Position numbers and translations under genes: made by a program
Shown: positions 27,631 to 35,621 of the stretch, piece by piece
Layout: each line of letters opens with the position of its first letter
How positions within the stretch are numbered: the stretch's first letter is position 1
Assembly (NCBI GenBank): GCA_963803065.1
Contig: CAWDKW010000009.1
Span: 248,001-312,000 of the forward strand
Direction: 5' to 3'
Source of the DNA: DASXMT01 sp963803065
GTDB taxonomy: Bacteria; Actinomycetota; Acidimicrobiia; Acidimicrobiales; RAAP-2
Length of the DNA: 64,000 nucleotides
Notes under the pieces: generated by a model
Told to the model about the DNA's origin: nothing
The model's database searches: none
What the model saw: only the letters and a program-made list of their open reading frames with translations

Positions 27631-28466
27631 GGAGTGGCCCCGGAGATGCTGCGCAGGGCGATATACCCCTTCTCCCATGTCGGCAACGAGACCCGCCGAC
27701 GGGTCACGGCCATCGGGTCCCGCTCGATGCGGGTCAACAAGCGGCGGTAGATGCCGGCCATGGCCGACACGCAGGCATGGCTCCTCCGGTCGAGCAGCGG
27801 GAGCAGTCGGAGCCCCCGGTCGAACCACTCCCTCGCCCGCACGCACTCGAAGGCCACCAGGTCGGCCACGGCCGAGGGCGGACCACTCAGGTCGGGCGGG
27901 CAGCCCACCGCTTCCGCGTCCTCGATGGGCAGGTAGACCCGACCGCGCTCGCCGTCCTCAATGATGTCCCGGAGGATGTTGGTCAGCTGGAGGGCCACGC
28001 CCAGGTCGTCAGCCAGCGGGTCGGCCACGCTGACGTCGTCCACCCCGAAGATGGCGAGCGACAGTCGGCCCACCGAGCCGGCCACCCGGCGGCAGTAGCC
28101 CACCAGATCGTCGATGGTGGCGTACACCGACCCCTCGACGTCCATGACGCAGCCGTCGATCAGCTCGCCGAACGCAGCCATGGGCAGGCCATAGCGCGCC
28201 GTGGCGTGGGCGACACCGGCGAGCACAGGGTCGTCGGTCCGCGCCGAGATGGGCTCGAGGTCCTTGCGGACGGCGGCCAGCTCCTCGAGGCGTTGGGCGG
28301 CCGGCGCGTCGCCGTCGCCGATGTCGTCGATCCTCCGGGCCAGCGCGTAGACCGCCGAGAGGGCCTGTCGCTCGGGCGGCTTGAGCAGGCGGATGCCATA
28401 GGCGAAGTTCTTGGCCTCACGGCGGGTTATGGCCTCGCACTGGGCGTAGGCCACATCGGCGTTCAT
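27627..28466 (-). CDS. hpnD: Presqualene diphosphate synthase HpnD
   Basis: A 279-residue squalene/phytoene synthase-fold enzyme that condenses two farnesyl diphosphates to presqualene diphosphate. Visible motifs are FAYGIRLLKPPERQALSAVYALARRIDDIGD (first DxxDD-like site) and LQLTNILRDIIEDGERGRVYLP (second Asp-rich site). The AKNFAYGIRLLP-type N-terminus is characteristic of HpnD. ATGA overlap with hpnC and GTGA overlap with hpnE. Confidence 0.93.
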   Translation of the reverse strand: MNADVAYAQCEAITRREAKNFAYGIRLLKPPERQALSAVYALARRIDDIGDGDAPAAQRLEELAAVRKDLEPISARTDDPVLAGVAHATARYGLPMAAFGELIDGCVMDVEGSVYATIDDLVGYCRRVAGSVGRLSLAIFGVDDVSVADPLADDLGVALQLTNILRDIIEDGERGRVYLPIEDAEAVGCPPDLSGPPSAVADLVAFECVRAREWFDRGLRLLPLLDRRSHACVSAMAGIYRRLLTRIERDPMAVTRRRVSLPTWEKGYIALRSISGATP

Positions 28467-29404
28467 GCTGCGGCCCCGGTGTTCGCGGGAGCAGGGCCCG
28501 AAGAACCAGTGTTCGAGGACGCCGTGTCAGAGGATGCGAAGTCGTCGGACGATCCGAAGAGGGTTGCCACCAGGCGGGCTCCGACGCCAAGCGGACTGGG
28601 GCGGCACCGCGTCCCCAGAACGTCGTACCCGGCACGCCGGATGGCGTCGAGCGCCGCTTCTCCACCGCCCACGAAACCGGCAACCGCGGCCCGCGGTTGC
28701 CACGGGAGACCCTGGACCAAGGTCCGGCCCGAGGCCAGGCGACGGCGCGCCCGGTTGACGTGCACCGCCACCAGGCGCTGGAGCGAGGGGCTGGCGTGGG
28801 AGGCCAGCAACTCGCCTTCGGTGACGCCGAAGGCGTGCCGGTCGCGGGCCGGGAGGTAGATCCTGCCGCGGGCGGCATCCTCGCCGATGTCCTGGAGGTG
28901 CTCGGTCAGCTGCAGCCCGATGCACACCTCGTCGGACATGGCCACCCGGGACGGCGTGCTGACGCCGAACACCAAGAGCACGAGCTGACCGACCGGGGCG
29001 GCGGACAACCGGCAGTAGTCGGCCAGCTCCTCGATCGTCTCGTACCGGGTGACGCGCTGGTCGACCCGATTGGCCTCGATCAGGGCGCGAAAGGGATCGA
29101 GAGGCAAGCCCAGCTCGGACAAGGTCGGCATCAACCCCACCAGGATCGGGTGGGTGGCCGTCCCCTCGTTGGCCCGCTCGAGCTCGGACTCGAGCCAATC
29201 GAGCTGGGCCAGGCGATCGCCCTCGACCTCGTCGCCGATGTCGTCGGCCAACCGTGCGAACCCATAGAGGGCCAGCAGATGGGAGCGCACCCGGCGAGGC
29301 AGGAAGACCGAGGCAACGGGGAAGTTCTCCGACCGGGCCTGATCCAGGATCGCGCCGGTCTCGAGGCTTGGGATCGATGGTGGAGCTCCGGGGCGAGATG
29401 GCAC
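28463..29404 (-). CDS. hpnC: Hydroxysqualene synthase HpnC
   Basis: A 313-residue squalene/phytoene synthase-fold protein that converts presqualene diphosphate to hydroxysqualene. Motifs are ARSENFPVASVFLPRRVRSHLLALYGFARLADDIGDE and LQLTEHLQDIGEDAARGRIYLP; the ENFPVAS N-terminus is typical of HpnC. The last about 40 residues are a Ser/Ala/Pro-rich tail not needed for the fold. GTG start; a 15-8-15 bp inverted repeat overlies the presumed promoter 17-54 nt upstream. First structural gene of the hopanoid operon. Confidence 0.93.
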   Translation of the reverse strand: MPSRPGAPPSIPSLETGAILDQARSENFPVASVFLPRRVRSHLLALYGFARLADDIGDEVEGDRLAQLDWLESELERANEGTATHPILVGLMPTLSELGLPLDPFRALIEANRVDQRVTRYETIEELADYCRLSAAPVGQLVLLVFGVSTPSRVAMSDEVCIGLQLTEHLQDIGEDAARGRIYLPARDRHAFGVTEGELLASHASPSLQRLVAVHVNRARRRLASGRTLVQGLPWQPRAAVAGFVGGGEAALDAIRRAGYDVLGTRCRPSPLGVGARLVATLFGSSDDFASSDTASSNTGSSGPAPANTGAAA

Positions 29405-29420
29405 GTGAGATCGGACCTTC

Positions 29421-29458
29421 GTATAACAGTGGTGACCAGCGGTTCACCACTGTTATAC
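29421..29458. promoter_or_regulatory. Perfect 15-bp inverted repeat, candidate operator of the hopanoid operon
   Basis: gtataacagtggtga (29421-29435) and its exact reverse complement (29444-29458) are separated by 8 nt. The arms are AT-richer than the surroundings, and the proximal arm contains TTATAC, a possible -10 for hpnC on the minus strand. It lies between the MerR-TetR regulator gene and hpnC, so it is the obvious candidate binding site for that regulator. Confidence 0.75.
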
Positions 29459-29539
29459 ATCGTGATCTTCCGGAGGCAAACATCCCACCCGAACAGGGCT
29501 ATTGCCCGTTCCGTATGGTTTGGCGTCGACCCAGATCAG

Positions 29540-29558
29540 CCGGTCGGAGAACGACCGG
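29540..29558 (-). terminator. Hairpin directly after the regulator stop codon
   Basis: Stem ccggtcg / cgaccgg with a 5-nt loop abuts the stop codon of the MerR-TetR gene. No U run follows; it could attenuate read-through into hpnC or simply be a stable 3' end. Confidence 0.35.
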
Positions 29559-30446
29559 TCAACGCATGCCCATCGATACCCGGAACAGCCGCAGCAAGGC
29601 GTTGTCCGCCACCCGGCGGCCGGCGGCGAGGGCCGCATGGCCCTTGGCCCGCAAATGAGGCGACACCCGGCCGGCGATTCCCTCGGTGATCCCCGAGGCG
29701 ATCCCGGCGACGTCGGTCTCCCCCCGGAGCTCTCGGGTCATGATCTCGAGGTAGAGGGGGACGTAGGGCTTGAGCAGTGTGGCCAGCTCGGCCACCGCCT
29801 TCGTCTCGCTCATCGGCTCGCTGAGGGTGTCGAGGCCTTCGCCCACGGCATCGACGGTGGACAAGGCTGCGGCCAGGAAGATGTCGTGCTTCGAATCGAA
29901 GTAGCGGTAGAACGAGCCCTTGGCGATGCCGGCGACCTCGCAGATCTGGCCGACGTTCACCGTCGCGTAGCCCTCCGAGGCGAACGCTTGGCGCGCCGCG
30001 GCCAGCAGCCGGGCGGCGGGGAGGGACGGTTCGGACCGGACGAGGTAGGTGGTCACGATCTGGTCCCACATCTCGACCGAATAAGGCTCGGTCCGCTCGA
30101 CAGCCAGCAGCTCGGGCAGGAGCTCGCCGATGGACGGGAGGGACAGGCGCCACCGGTCCCGGAGCAACCGGACCACCTTCAGCACCTCGACGTGGCGCTC
30201 GTCGTAGAGAAACCGCTTCGATTCGACCGCGGTGGGCTCAGGCAGAAGACCCAGCCGGCGATAATGGTGGATGCTGGGCACGGGAACGCCGGATCGGTCG
30301 GCCAGTTCGGCCACGGTGAGCAGGGCAGGTCCGTCGCCCGTGGCCGGCTCCTCCTGGGCTGTCGACCCGCCGACGGTCTGGGCTGCCTCGGCCCCATCGG
30401 GACCGTGGGGCGACGATCGCGATTGATTCCGGCGCTTACGGGTCAT
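29559..30446 (-). CDS. Chimeric regulator: MerR-type HTH followed by TetR-type HTH and ligand domain
   Basis: A 295-residue protein with two DNA-binding modules. Residues 42-112 are a MerR winged HTH (LTVAELADRSGVPVPSIHHY, RRLGLLPEP, RFLYDERHVEVLKVVRLLRD). Residues about 145-195 are a TetR HTH (ARLLAAARQAFASEGYATVN, VGQICEVAGIAKGSFYRYFD), and the remainder is a helical TetR effector domain. The start has a strong AAGGAGGG. It lies immediately upstream of hpnC on the same strand, with a perfect inverted repeat between them, so control of hopanoid synthesis is likely. The ligand is unknown. Confidence 0.85.
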   Translation of the reverse strand: MTRKRRNQSRSSPHGPDGAEAAQTVGGSTAQEEPATGDGPALLTVAELADRSGVPVPSIHHYRRLGLLPEPTAVESKRFLYDERHVEVLKVVRLLRDRWRLSLPSIGELLPELLAVERTEPYSVEMWDQIVTTYLVRSEPSLPAARLLAAARQAFASEGYATVNVGQICEVAGIAKGSFYRYFDSKHDIFLAAALSTVDAVGEGLDTLSEPMSETKAVAELATLLKPYVPLYLEIMTRELRGETDVAGIASGITEGIAGRVSPHLRAKGHAALAAGRRVADNALLRLFRVSMGMR

Positions 30447-30641
30447 CGCCCTCCTTGCTCGTCGTCATGGTAGCCCTCGGGTGGACGCCGAAACTTGCGG
30501 GCGCGCTGTGAATTGTCGTATCCACTCACAGAATCTGGTCTCGGCCTCTTCCTACCCGATGAAGATAGACACGCCGGGACGGCAAACGTGCGTCGGCTCA
30601 CGGACAGGTTCGGAGGACCGGTTCACGTCGGCTGTCACACC

Positions 30642-30647
30642 TACAAT
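30642..30647 (+). promoter_or_regulatory. Candidate -10 element of the polysaccharide deacetylase gene
   Basis: TACAAT lies 33 nt before the GTG start codon, with a GGGGG tract in the leader serving as ribosome-binding site. No convincing -35 at 17 nt. Confidence 0.35.
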
Positions 30648-30680
30648 GATCGGCACATCGAGTCTCGTGGGGGTGTGTTC

Positions 30681-31487
30681 GTGAGGATCGGCGGTGTGGC
30701 TCCCTCGAGGTTCTTGGAAGTGGCGGCCGGCTTGGCCCTGGCCGTCAACTACGTGCCCAGCACGGTGACCCTCGGGCAGTGGAGCTCGCTCCGCTCGCTT
30801 CCCGGAGGCATCTGCCGTTGGCGCGGGCCGAATGGGCAACGGGTGGCGCTCACCTTCGACGACGGACCCAACCGCCACACCACACCACAGCTGCTCGATC
30901 GCCTCGACGAGCTGGATCTGCGCGCCACCTTCTTCTGCGTGGGCTCACTCGTCGAACGCGATGGTGACGTCGTCGACGAGATCGCCCGCCGGGGTCACCA
31001 GGTGGAGACCCACGGCTACCGCCACGAGCACCACCTCCTGCGGTCTCCCCGGTGGATCGTCAAGGACCTGCGACGGGCCGTCGAGGTCATGGCCGGGTGC
31101 GGCCATCCCTCCTCGTGGTACCGGCCGTCCTACGGCCAGGCCACCGGCGCCACGCTCGTCGCCGCCCGGGCGCTCGGGCTCCGAACGGTGCTGTGGTCGT
31201 CGTGGGGGCGGGAGTGGGCCACCGATGAACCCGACGAGGTGGCCGATCGAATCATCAGCGGTCTCGGCGGAGGGACGATCATCCTGCTCCACGACAACGA
31301 CGAGCTGGGGTCGCCGGGCATGTGGCGGGTCGGGCAGGGCGCCCTGCCCCGCTTGGCCGCCGAGTTCGAGCGTCGAGAGCTGGTTGCCGTCACGCTGGAC
31401 GAACTGGTCGACGGTTCCCTGACACCGCGTTCAGCCGCTCATGAGACAGTGGCACCGTCGATGGGCAGCACCACACCCGACAGGTAG
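30681..31487 (+). CDS. Polysaccharide deacetylase (NodB domain) with N-terminal hydrophobic segment
   Basis: A 268-residue carbohydrate esterase family 4 protein. The NodB domain shows motif 1 ALTFDDGPN, motif 2 HGYRHEHH (metal His pair), motif 3 YRPSYG, and LLHDNDE near the end. Residues about 10-35 are mildly hydrophobic (FLEVAAGLALAVNYVPSTV), possibly an anchor. The family removes acetyl groups from peptidoglycan or other N-acetylated glycans at the cell surface. The GTG at 30681 is chosen for its upstream GGGGG tract. Its 3' end overlaps the opposite-strand SDR gene by 49 nt. Confidence 0.85.
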   Translation: MRIGGVAPSRFLEVAAGLALAVNYVPSTVTLGQWSSLRSLPGGICRWRGPNGQRVALTFDDGPNRHTTPQLLDRLDELDLRATFFCVGSLVERDGDVVDEIARRGHQVETHGYRHEHHLLRSPRWIVKDLRRAVEVMAGCGHPSSWYRPSYGQATGATLVAARALGLRTVLWSSWGREWATDEPDEVADRIISGLGGGTIILLHDNDELGSPGMWRVGQGALPRLAAEFERRELVAVTLDELVDGSLTPRSAAHETVAPSMGSTTPDR

Positions 31488-32245
31488 TCCGACTCCCGAC
31501 CGGCCAGGAACCCGACGACCCGGGCACAGTCCTCGGTGTCGGCCGGACGCCCGAGGGCGTTCATGGCGTTGATGGAGACCTTGGTATCGGACTCCATCGA
31601 CTCGAAGGCCAGGGCCAGCCGCCCGGTGGCCACGTACCCCGGCGCGATGCAGTTGACGGTGATGCCGGAGGGCCCCAGGTCCTGGGCCAGGTAGCGGGTG
31701 TACATGGCGATGCCCGCCTTGGCCACGCCGTAGTGGGCGTACGCTCCCTCCCGGCCGCCCCGCAGACCCGAGATGCTGGCCACCGTCACGATCTTTCCCG
31801 AGCCCTGCCGCTTGAGGAGCGGGGCCACGGCCACACAGGTGTTGACCGTGCCGTAGAGGTTCTTTCGCATCACCGCGTCGAAGTCGTCCAGATCGAGCTC
31901 GGAGGCCCGACCCTCGAACGGCGAGCCCAGGCCACCGCCGGCGTTGCAGATCACGATGTCGAGCGCCGACCACTCCTCCTCGATGGTGGCCACCGCCTCT
32001 CGCATGGCGTCGAGATCGGTCACGTCCACCTCGAGGGCCAGGGTGCGGCGGCCCAGGGCGAGGACCTCCTCGGCCGTCGTGTCCGCCGTCATCAGCGCCG
32101 TCTCCGCCTCGTACTCGCGGTACGAGTGCAGGTCGATGTCGAGCACGGCCACATCGGCGCCCAGCCCGGCCAGGTGCAGCGCATAGGCCCGGCCCAGTCC
32201 CCGCGCCGCGCCGGTGACCAGCGCCGTCTTTCCTTCGAGCGTCAT
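31439..32245 (-). CDS. Short-chain dehydrogenase/reductase
   Basis: A 268-residue SDR: TGAARGLGRAYALHLAGLGADVAVLDID, DVTD, CNAGGGLG, VASISG with catalytic Ser, YGVAK in place of the canonical YxxxK spacing (Tyr-Gly-Val-Ala-Lys), and the C-terminal VLPIDGATVS. The substrate is unknown. ATG 32245 has AGGGGAG just upstream. It converges on the polysaccharide deacetylase gene with a short antisense overlap. Confidence 0.87.
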   Translation of the reverse strand: MTLEGKTALVTGAARGLGRAYALHLAGLGADVAVLDIDLHSYREYEAETALMTADTTAEEVLALGRRTLALEVDVTDLDAMREAVATIEEEWSALDIVICNAGGGLGSPFEGRASELDLDDFDAVMRKNLYGTVNTCVAVAPLLKRQGSGKIVTVASISGLRGGREGAYAHYGVAKAGIAMYTRYLAQDLGPSGITVNCIAPGYVATGRLALAFESMESDTKVSINAMNALGRPADTEDCARVVGFLAGRESDYLSGVVLPIDGATVS

Positions 32246-32312
32246 GGCTCCCCTGTCGTTGCGTCGTCCGTCGACGCCCCATGCTGGTCGCGTGAGGATG
32301 GGGGTGCACAAT

Positions 32313-32358
32313 TCTTCGGCATGGGCATCACGCGGTCTTCGGCATGGGCATCACCCGG
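32313..32358. repeat. 23-bp tandem duplication upstream of an SDR gene
   Basis: tcttcggcatgggcatcacg plus cgg is repeated directly, with one mismatch (copies at 32313 and 32336). It lies in the short gap between two minus-strand genes. No function evident. Confidence 0.8.
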
Positions 32359-32374
32359 GACGGCATGCGGCCCG

Positions 32375-34036
32375 TCACTGGCCGAAGTCTCTGGCTACCC
32401 CCGAGGCCATGGCCAACCCGTAGCGGAACGCACCCGAAGACCACACGTCGCAGTAGCCGGACTCACCGACGATCGTAAAGTTCCCCGTCGGGCAGAAGTG
32501 GGTGCCGGACGGGTCGCGGACGAGATTGGAGGGAACGCCGTTTACCACCGGTCCCGTACACGGCTCGAATGACAGACACGGCAGGGTGAACGTGAACTGG
32601 CCGTCGTTCTCGACCGATGCTCCCGCATCGACATACGTGGCGTCCGGGCTCGAGCCAGCCACCGCGGCATAGACATGGTCGAGCGTGTCCCACCCGGCCG
32701 TGCTGTTCTGGGAGATCGGGGTGCCGGCGATGTACACGTGCGCCCCGACGGCGGCGAAGATGTTGATAGCGGTCTCGGAGTCGGCGGCGTACCGCTGGAA
32801 GTAGGCAGGGGTGCCCGGCATCACGCCGTCCATGCACGGAGCGAAGGCGTCCCCATCAAACTGGAGAACGACGGCTTCCGGACGGAACGCCGTCGCGTCC
32901 TGGTGCATCTGGTCGAACCACGAGCAGATGCTGGTGCCCCCGTATTGTTGGTCCAAGGTGTCGGCCGAGGACAGGGCGAAGTTGAAGAAGGGTACGGCCT
33001 GCATGGCCAGCGAGTCGCCGTACTCACCGACTCGGAGGGGGCCCGGGCCGATGACAGAGCCGTAGAACCGGCTGTCGCCGAAGGTGAACACGGCCCCGTC
33101 GGAGGTCGCCATCGCATATCCATGATCGGACGGGCTCCGCGCCAACGCGAGCACCGAGCGGTCGAGACCGATCCCGCCCATGGAGCCGAAGAACGCGGCG
33201 TTTCCGTAGCTGAAGATCCCGCCGTCGTTGGCCACCAACCAGTAGCCCCCACCGTCGGAGGTCGTTGCCATGCCGACCACCGGTTGGTCCAAGGGTTGGC
33301 CCCCGACGGAGCCGGAGTAGGTGGCGTCCCCGAAGGTGAAGATTCCGCCGTCCGAGGCCACCAGCCAGTACCCACCGCCATCGGGGGTGGCGTCGATGGC
33401 GACCACCGGCTTGTTCAAGGAATGGCCGCCCATCGAGCCGTGGAACCGCGCATCGCCGAAGGCGAAGATGCCGCCGTCAGCGGCCACCTCCCAGTAGCCC
33501 TGGCCATCACGAGTCGACGCCATGCCGACGATGGGGGCGTCGAGGCGCTGGCCGCCCATCGAGCCGTGGAACCGCGCATCGCCGAAGGCGAAGAGGCCCC
33601 CGTCCGCCGCGATCAGCCAGTACCCACCGCCGTCAGGGGTAACGGCCATGCCGACGACAGGCTGGTTGAGGGGTTGCCCGCCCATGGAGCCATAGAAGCC
33701 GGCGTCGCCGAAGCTGAAGACCCCACCGTTCGAGGCGGCGAGCCAGTAACCCTTCCCATCCGGGGTCGAGGCCATGCCGACGACGGGGTCACCCGGAGCC
33801 AAGACGTGAGCGTCGTGCGCTCGAGCCCCGGTGAACTTGGATCGGGCGACGAGGGCATGGGCCGGTCGGCTCCTCGCGACCGTGGCGGCCGGAGCGCCGA
33901 GCGTCGCAAAGAGGGCCACCACGGCACCGGCCAGATATACGGACCGGTGGCGCAGGACACCGGCAACCCGTCCTCCCCCGCTCAAAGCCGCCCCAGTGCC
34001 CACTCGGAACCCCCTTGACGACGCCCAGGCGTCCAT
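32375..34036 (-). CDS. Secreted protein: seven-blade-type repeat domain plus C-terminal SGNH-hydrolase-like domain
   Basis: A 553-residue exoprotein. An N-terminal signal/anchor (VYLAGAVVALFATLGAPAAT) is followed by about seven repeats of about 42 residues built on PVVGMAxTPDGGGYWLVAxDGGIFxFGDAxFxGSMGG, probably a beta-propeller. From about residue 345, GEYGDSLAMQAVPFF resembles block I (GDS) of SGNH hydrolases; the tail ends in a Cys-containing module (LPCLSFEPCTG, THFCPTGNF, YCDVW). A cell-surface glycan or ester hydrolase is inferred. ATG 34036 is the likeliest start; a longer frame to 34231 adds a low-similarity stretch containing a duplicated 8-residue unit. Confidence 0.75.
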   Translation of the reverse strand: MDAWASSRGFRVGTGAALSGGGRVAGVLRHRSVYLAGAVVALFATLGAPAATVARSRPAHALVARSKFTGARAHDAHVLAPGDPVVGMASTPDGKGYWLAASNGGVFSFGDAGFYGSMGGQPLNQPVVGMAVTPDGGGYWLIAADGGLFAFGDARFHGSMGGQRLDAPIVGMASTRDGQGYWEVAADGGIFAFGDARFHGSMGGHSLNKPVVAIDATPDGGGYWLVASDGGIFTFGDATYSGSVGGQPLDQPVVGMATTSDGGGYWLVANDGGIFSYGNAAFFGSMGGIGLDRSVLALARSPSDHGYAMATSDGAVFTFGDSRFYGSVIGPGPLRVGEYGDSLAMQAVPFFNFALSSADTLDQQYGGTSICSWFDQMHQDATAFRPEAVVLQFDGDAFAPCMDGVMPGTPAYFQRYAADSETAINIFAAVGAHVYIAGTPISQNSTAGWDTLDHVYAAVAGSSPDATYVDAGASVENDGQFTFTLPCLSFEPCTGPVVNGVPSNLVRDPSGTHFCPTGNFTIVGESGYCDVWSSGAFRYGLAMASGVARDFGQ

Positions 34037-34468
34037 GCCACCCAGCAGGTTCAGCTCCCAGTTCAGGCAGTGACCGGCGCCTCCGGATGGTGGGCAGCTT
34101 GGATCTGCCCAGTGTTGGCCGTTTGGATCTACCCAGTTCTGGCCGTCACCAAAAGTGCGCCAACAGAAATTTCGGATTTTGGCGACTCGATGGCTTGAAC
34201 CAACATCCCAGCGGACCCTCCGATCGTTCATTTGGTCAGCTGGCTCAAGCCACGTATGCCCGTAGGCGGTCGGAGTTCGGACCGACGAGCGACAGAGGTG
34301 TTCGCACGGGGCAATCTGTTTGGCCCAGTGCTACGTGCGTGCGCCCTCGCAGAAAAAGGCGAGCTCTGGATTCCTGACGACCGGAGCAGTGCGTGGCCCC
34401 GATGGGCAAGACGGCCGGCTCCTCGGCCTGGCGGCGGCGGGAGCGCCGACCGTCGCGCAACTCCTCGT
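34037..34468. other. Intergenic region with repeats and a gene-fragment relic
   Basis: No intact gene is recognised here. It holds a 24-bp tandem duplication (34099-34146), a 24-bp sequence (34061-34084) duplicating the 3' end of the neighbouring AhpD-like gene with one mismatch (34467-34490), and at 34416-34465 a diverged copy of the signal-peptide-coding part of the propeller gene (compare 33866-33912). The pattern suggests past duplication and deletion around the propeller gene. Confidence 0.55.
34099..34146. repeat. 24-bp direct repeat, two tandem copies
   Basis: ttggatctRcccagtKYtggccgt occurs twice in a row (34099-34122 and 34123-34146, 3 differences). On the minus strand it would be in frame with the upstream extension of the propeller gene (GQNWVDPN / GQHWADP), so translation of that extension cannot be fully excluded. 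Confidence 0.8.
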
Positions 34469-35434
34469 TCAGGCGGTGACCGGCGCCTCCTGCCCGTACA
34501 GCACGTCGCCATCGTCGGCCAGGTCGTAGTACTCGACGCCTTCGGTCACATGCGCCTCGTCGCCGGCCAGGGCCACCGCCACCTTCTGGGCACTGTTGCG
34601 CAGGATGTCGAAGACGATCTCCGTGACCTCGGCCGGCTCGAAGTAGGTGCGGACCTGTGCCACCAGCTCGGGGGTGATCTCTGTCGGCTGGGTGATAACG
34701 GCGTCGGTGAGCCGGAGCGCCACCTTGTGGCGCTCGGTGAGGTCGGTCGTCTCGTACCAGTCGATCTTGGTGAACATCGACTCGTCGGCCCCGGCGCTGA
34801 TCGCCTGGACCGACCGCGTCGACTGGCAGATGCGGCAGTTGTGCTGGCGCGCCCCTCGTAGCCGGACGAGCTCGGTGGTGATCGGGTCGAGCTGGTCCAT
34901 GCGGGCGATGGTCTTCATCAAGTCCTCGAACCGCTCCCCCAGGTCGGCTGCGGCCGGGTGGTCGTGACCGGCGACCCCGCCGGCCGATCGGACCTCGAAC
35001 AGCCTGGCGATGGTCAGCTCCATCCGTCGCTCGTAGTCGAAGGCGTACAGCCCGATCACGAAACCACCGAGCTGCTCGGGCGGCAGCTGGGCGCTCAGGG
35101 CACCCCGGTCGGCGTCACAGATGCCGGCCACGTCGATCACGAACCGTTCGGTGAAGTCCAGGACCACCCGCTCGGTCTCGGTGAACACCGGCGACGTGGG
35201 CCATTCGGCCAGGGCGGCGACCTTGTCGCCGGGCAGTGGCGGCGCGCCCGGTGGTCGGCGCTCGATGGAGGCCGAGTCGCGTAGGAGCATGGCGATGCGG
35301 TTCCGGGCCAGCTCGAGCAGCTCGGGGTCGGCCACGCCCCACACGCCGTCGCTCAATGCGGTCAGGGCAAGCAGGGCCTCCGGGGCCAGGAGGGGCCTGG
35401 GGTCCTCGCCGTTCGTCAGGGTGATCCAGTCCAT
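34469..35434 (-). CDS. Carboxymuconolactone decarboxylase/AhpD-like protein
   Basis: A 321-residue, all-helical protein with two AhpD-like halves. The second half carries the redox motif in RQHNCRICQSTRS (CxxC) and FEPAEVTEIVFDILRNSAQKVAVAL. The first half has FTERFVIDVAGICDADRGALSAQLPPEQLGGFVIGLYAFDYERRMEL but no CxxC. Family members act as alkylhydroperoxidases or decarboxylases. The last codons lie within a 24-bp sequence repeated 400 bp away. ATG start near AGGAG. Confidence 0.8.
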   Translation of the reverse strand: MDWITLTNGEDPRPLLAPEALLALTALSDGVWGVADPELLELARNRIAMLLRDSASIERRPPGAPPLPGDKVAALAEWPTSPVFTETERVVLDFTERFVIDVAGICDADRGALSAQLPPEQLGGFVIGLYAFDYERRMELTIARLFEVRSAGGVAGHDHPAAADLGERFEDLMKTIARMDQLDPITTELVRLRGARQHNCRICQSTRSVQAISAGADESMFTKIDWYETTDLTERHKVALRLTDAVITQPTEITPELVAQVRTYFEPAEVTEIVFDILRNSAQKVAVALAGDEAHVTEGVEYYDLADDGDVLYGQEAPVTA

Positions 35435-35545
35435 GACTCCTAGTGTTTCATCACTTCAGGATTGGCGGCGCCCGGCTGGCCGGCCGAACGACGGCTGGCC
35501 GGCAGCCCACCAGCGGCCCCGGCGGCCCGACCGGCCCGCCGGGAG

Positions 35546-35574
35546 TTGACAGCCTGGCATCGTTTCAATACAGT
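35546..35574 (+). promoter_or_regulatory. Consensus promoter of the MFS-tetR operon
   Basis: TTGACA (35546-35551), 17-nt spacer, TACAGT (35569-35574). TCGTTT (35560-35565) and AAACGA (35588-35593) form a 6-bp inverted repeat around the -10 and start site, a plausible operator for the TetR protein encoded at the end of the operon. Confidence 0.65.
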
Positions 35575-35621
35575 CCGCCTTGGATCTAAACGACACCGAC
35601 GACGACCCCGGGAGGCGACCC

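Noticed and set aside
34037..34468. c-di-AMP (ydaO-type) or c-di-GMP riboswitch ahead of the surface protein
   Set aside because: Looked for because actinobacterial cell-wall genes often carry one; the conserved GGGGGACCC-like and GCAAACC-like blocks are not present.
35580..35621. TTG at 35580 as start of the DHA2 transporter
   Set aside because: It lies only 5 nt after the -10 and has no ribosome-binding site, whereas TTG 35622 has GGGAGG 7 nt upstream and matches the family N-terminus.
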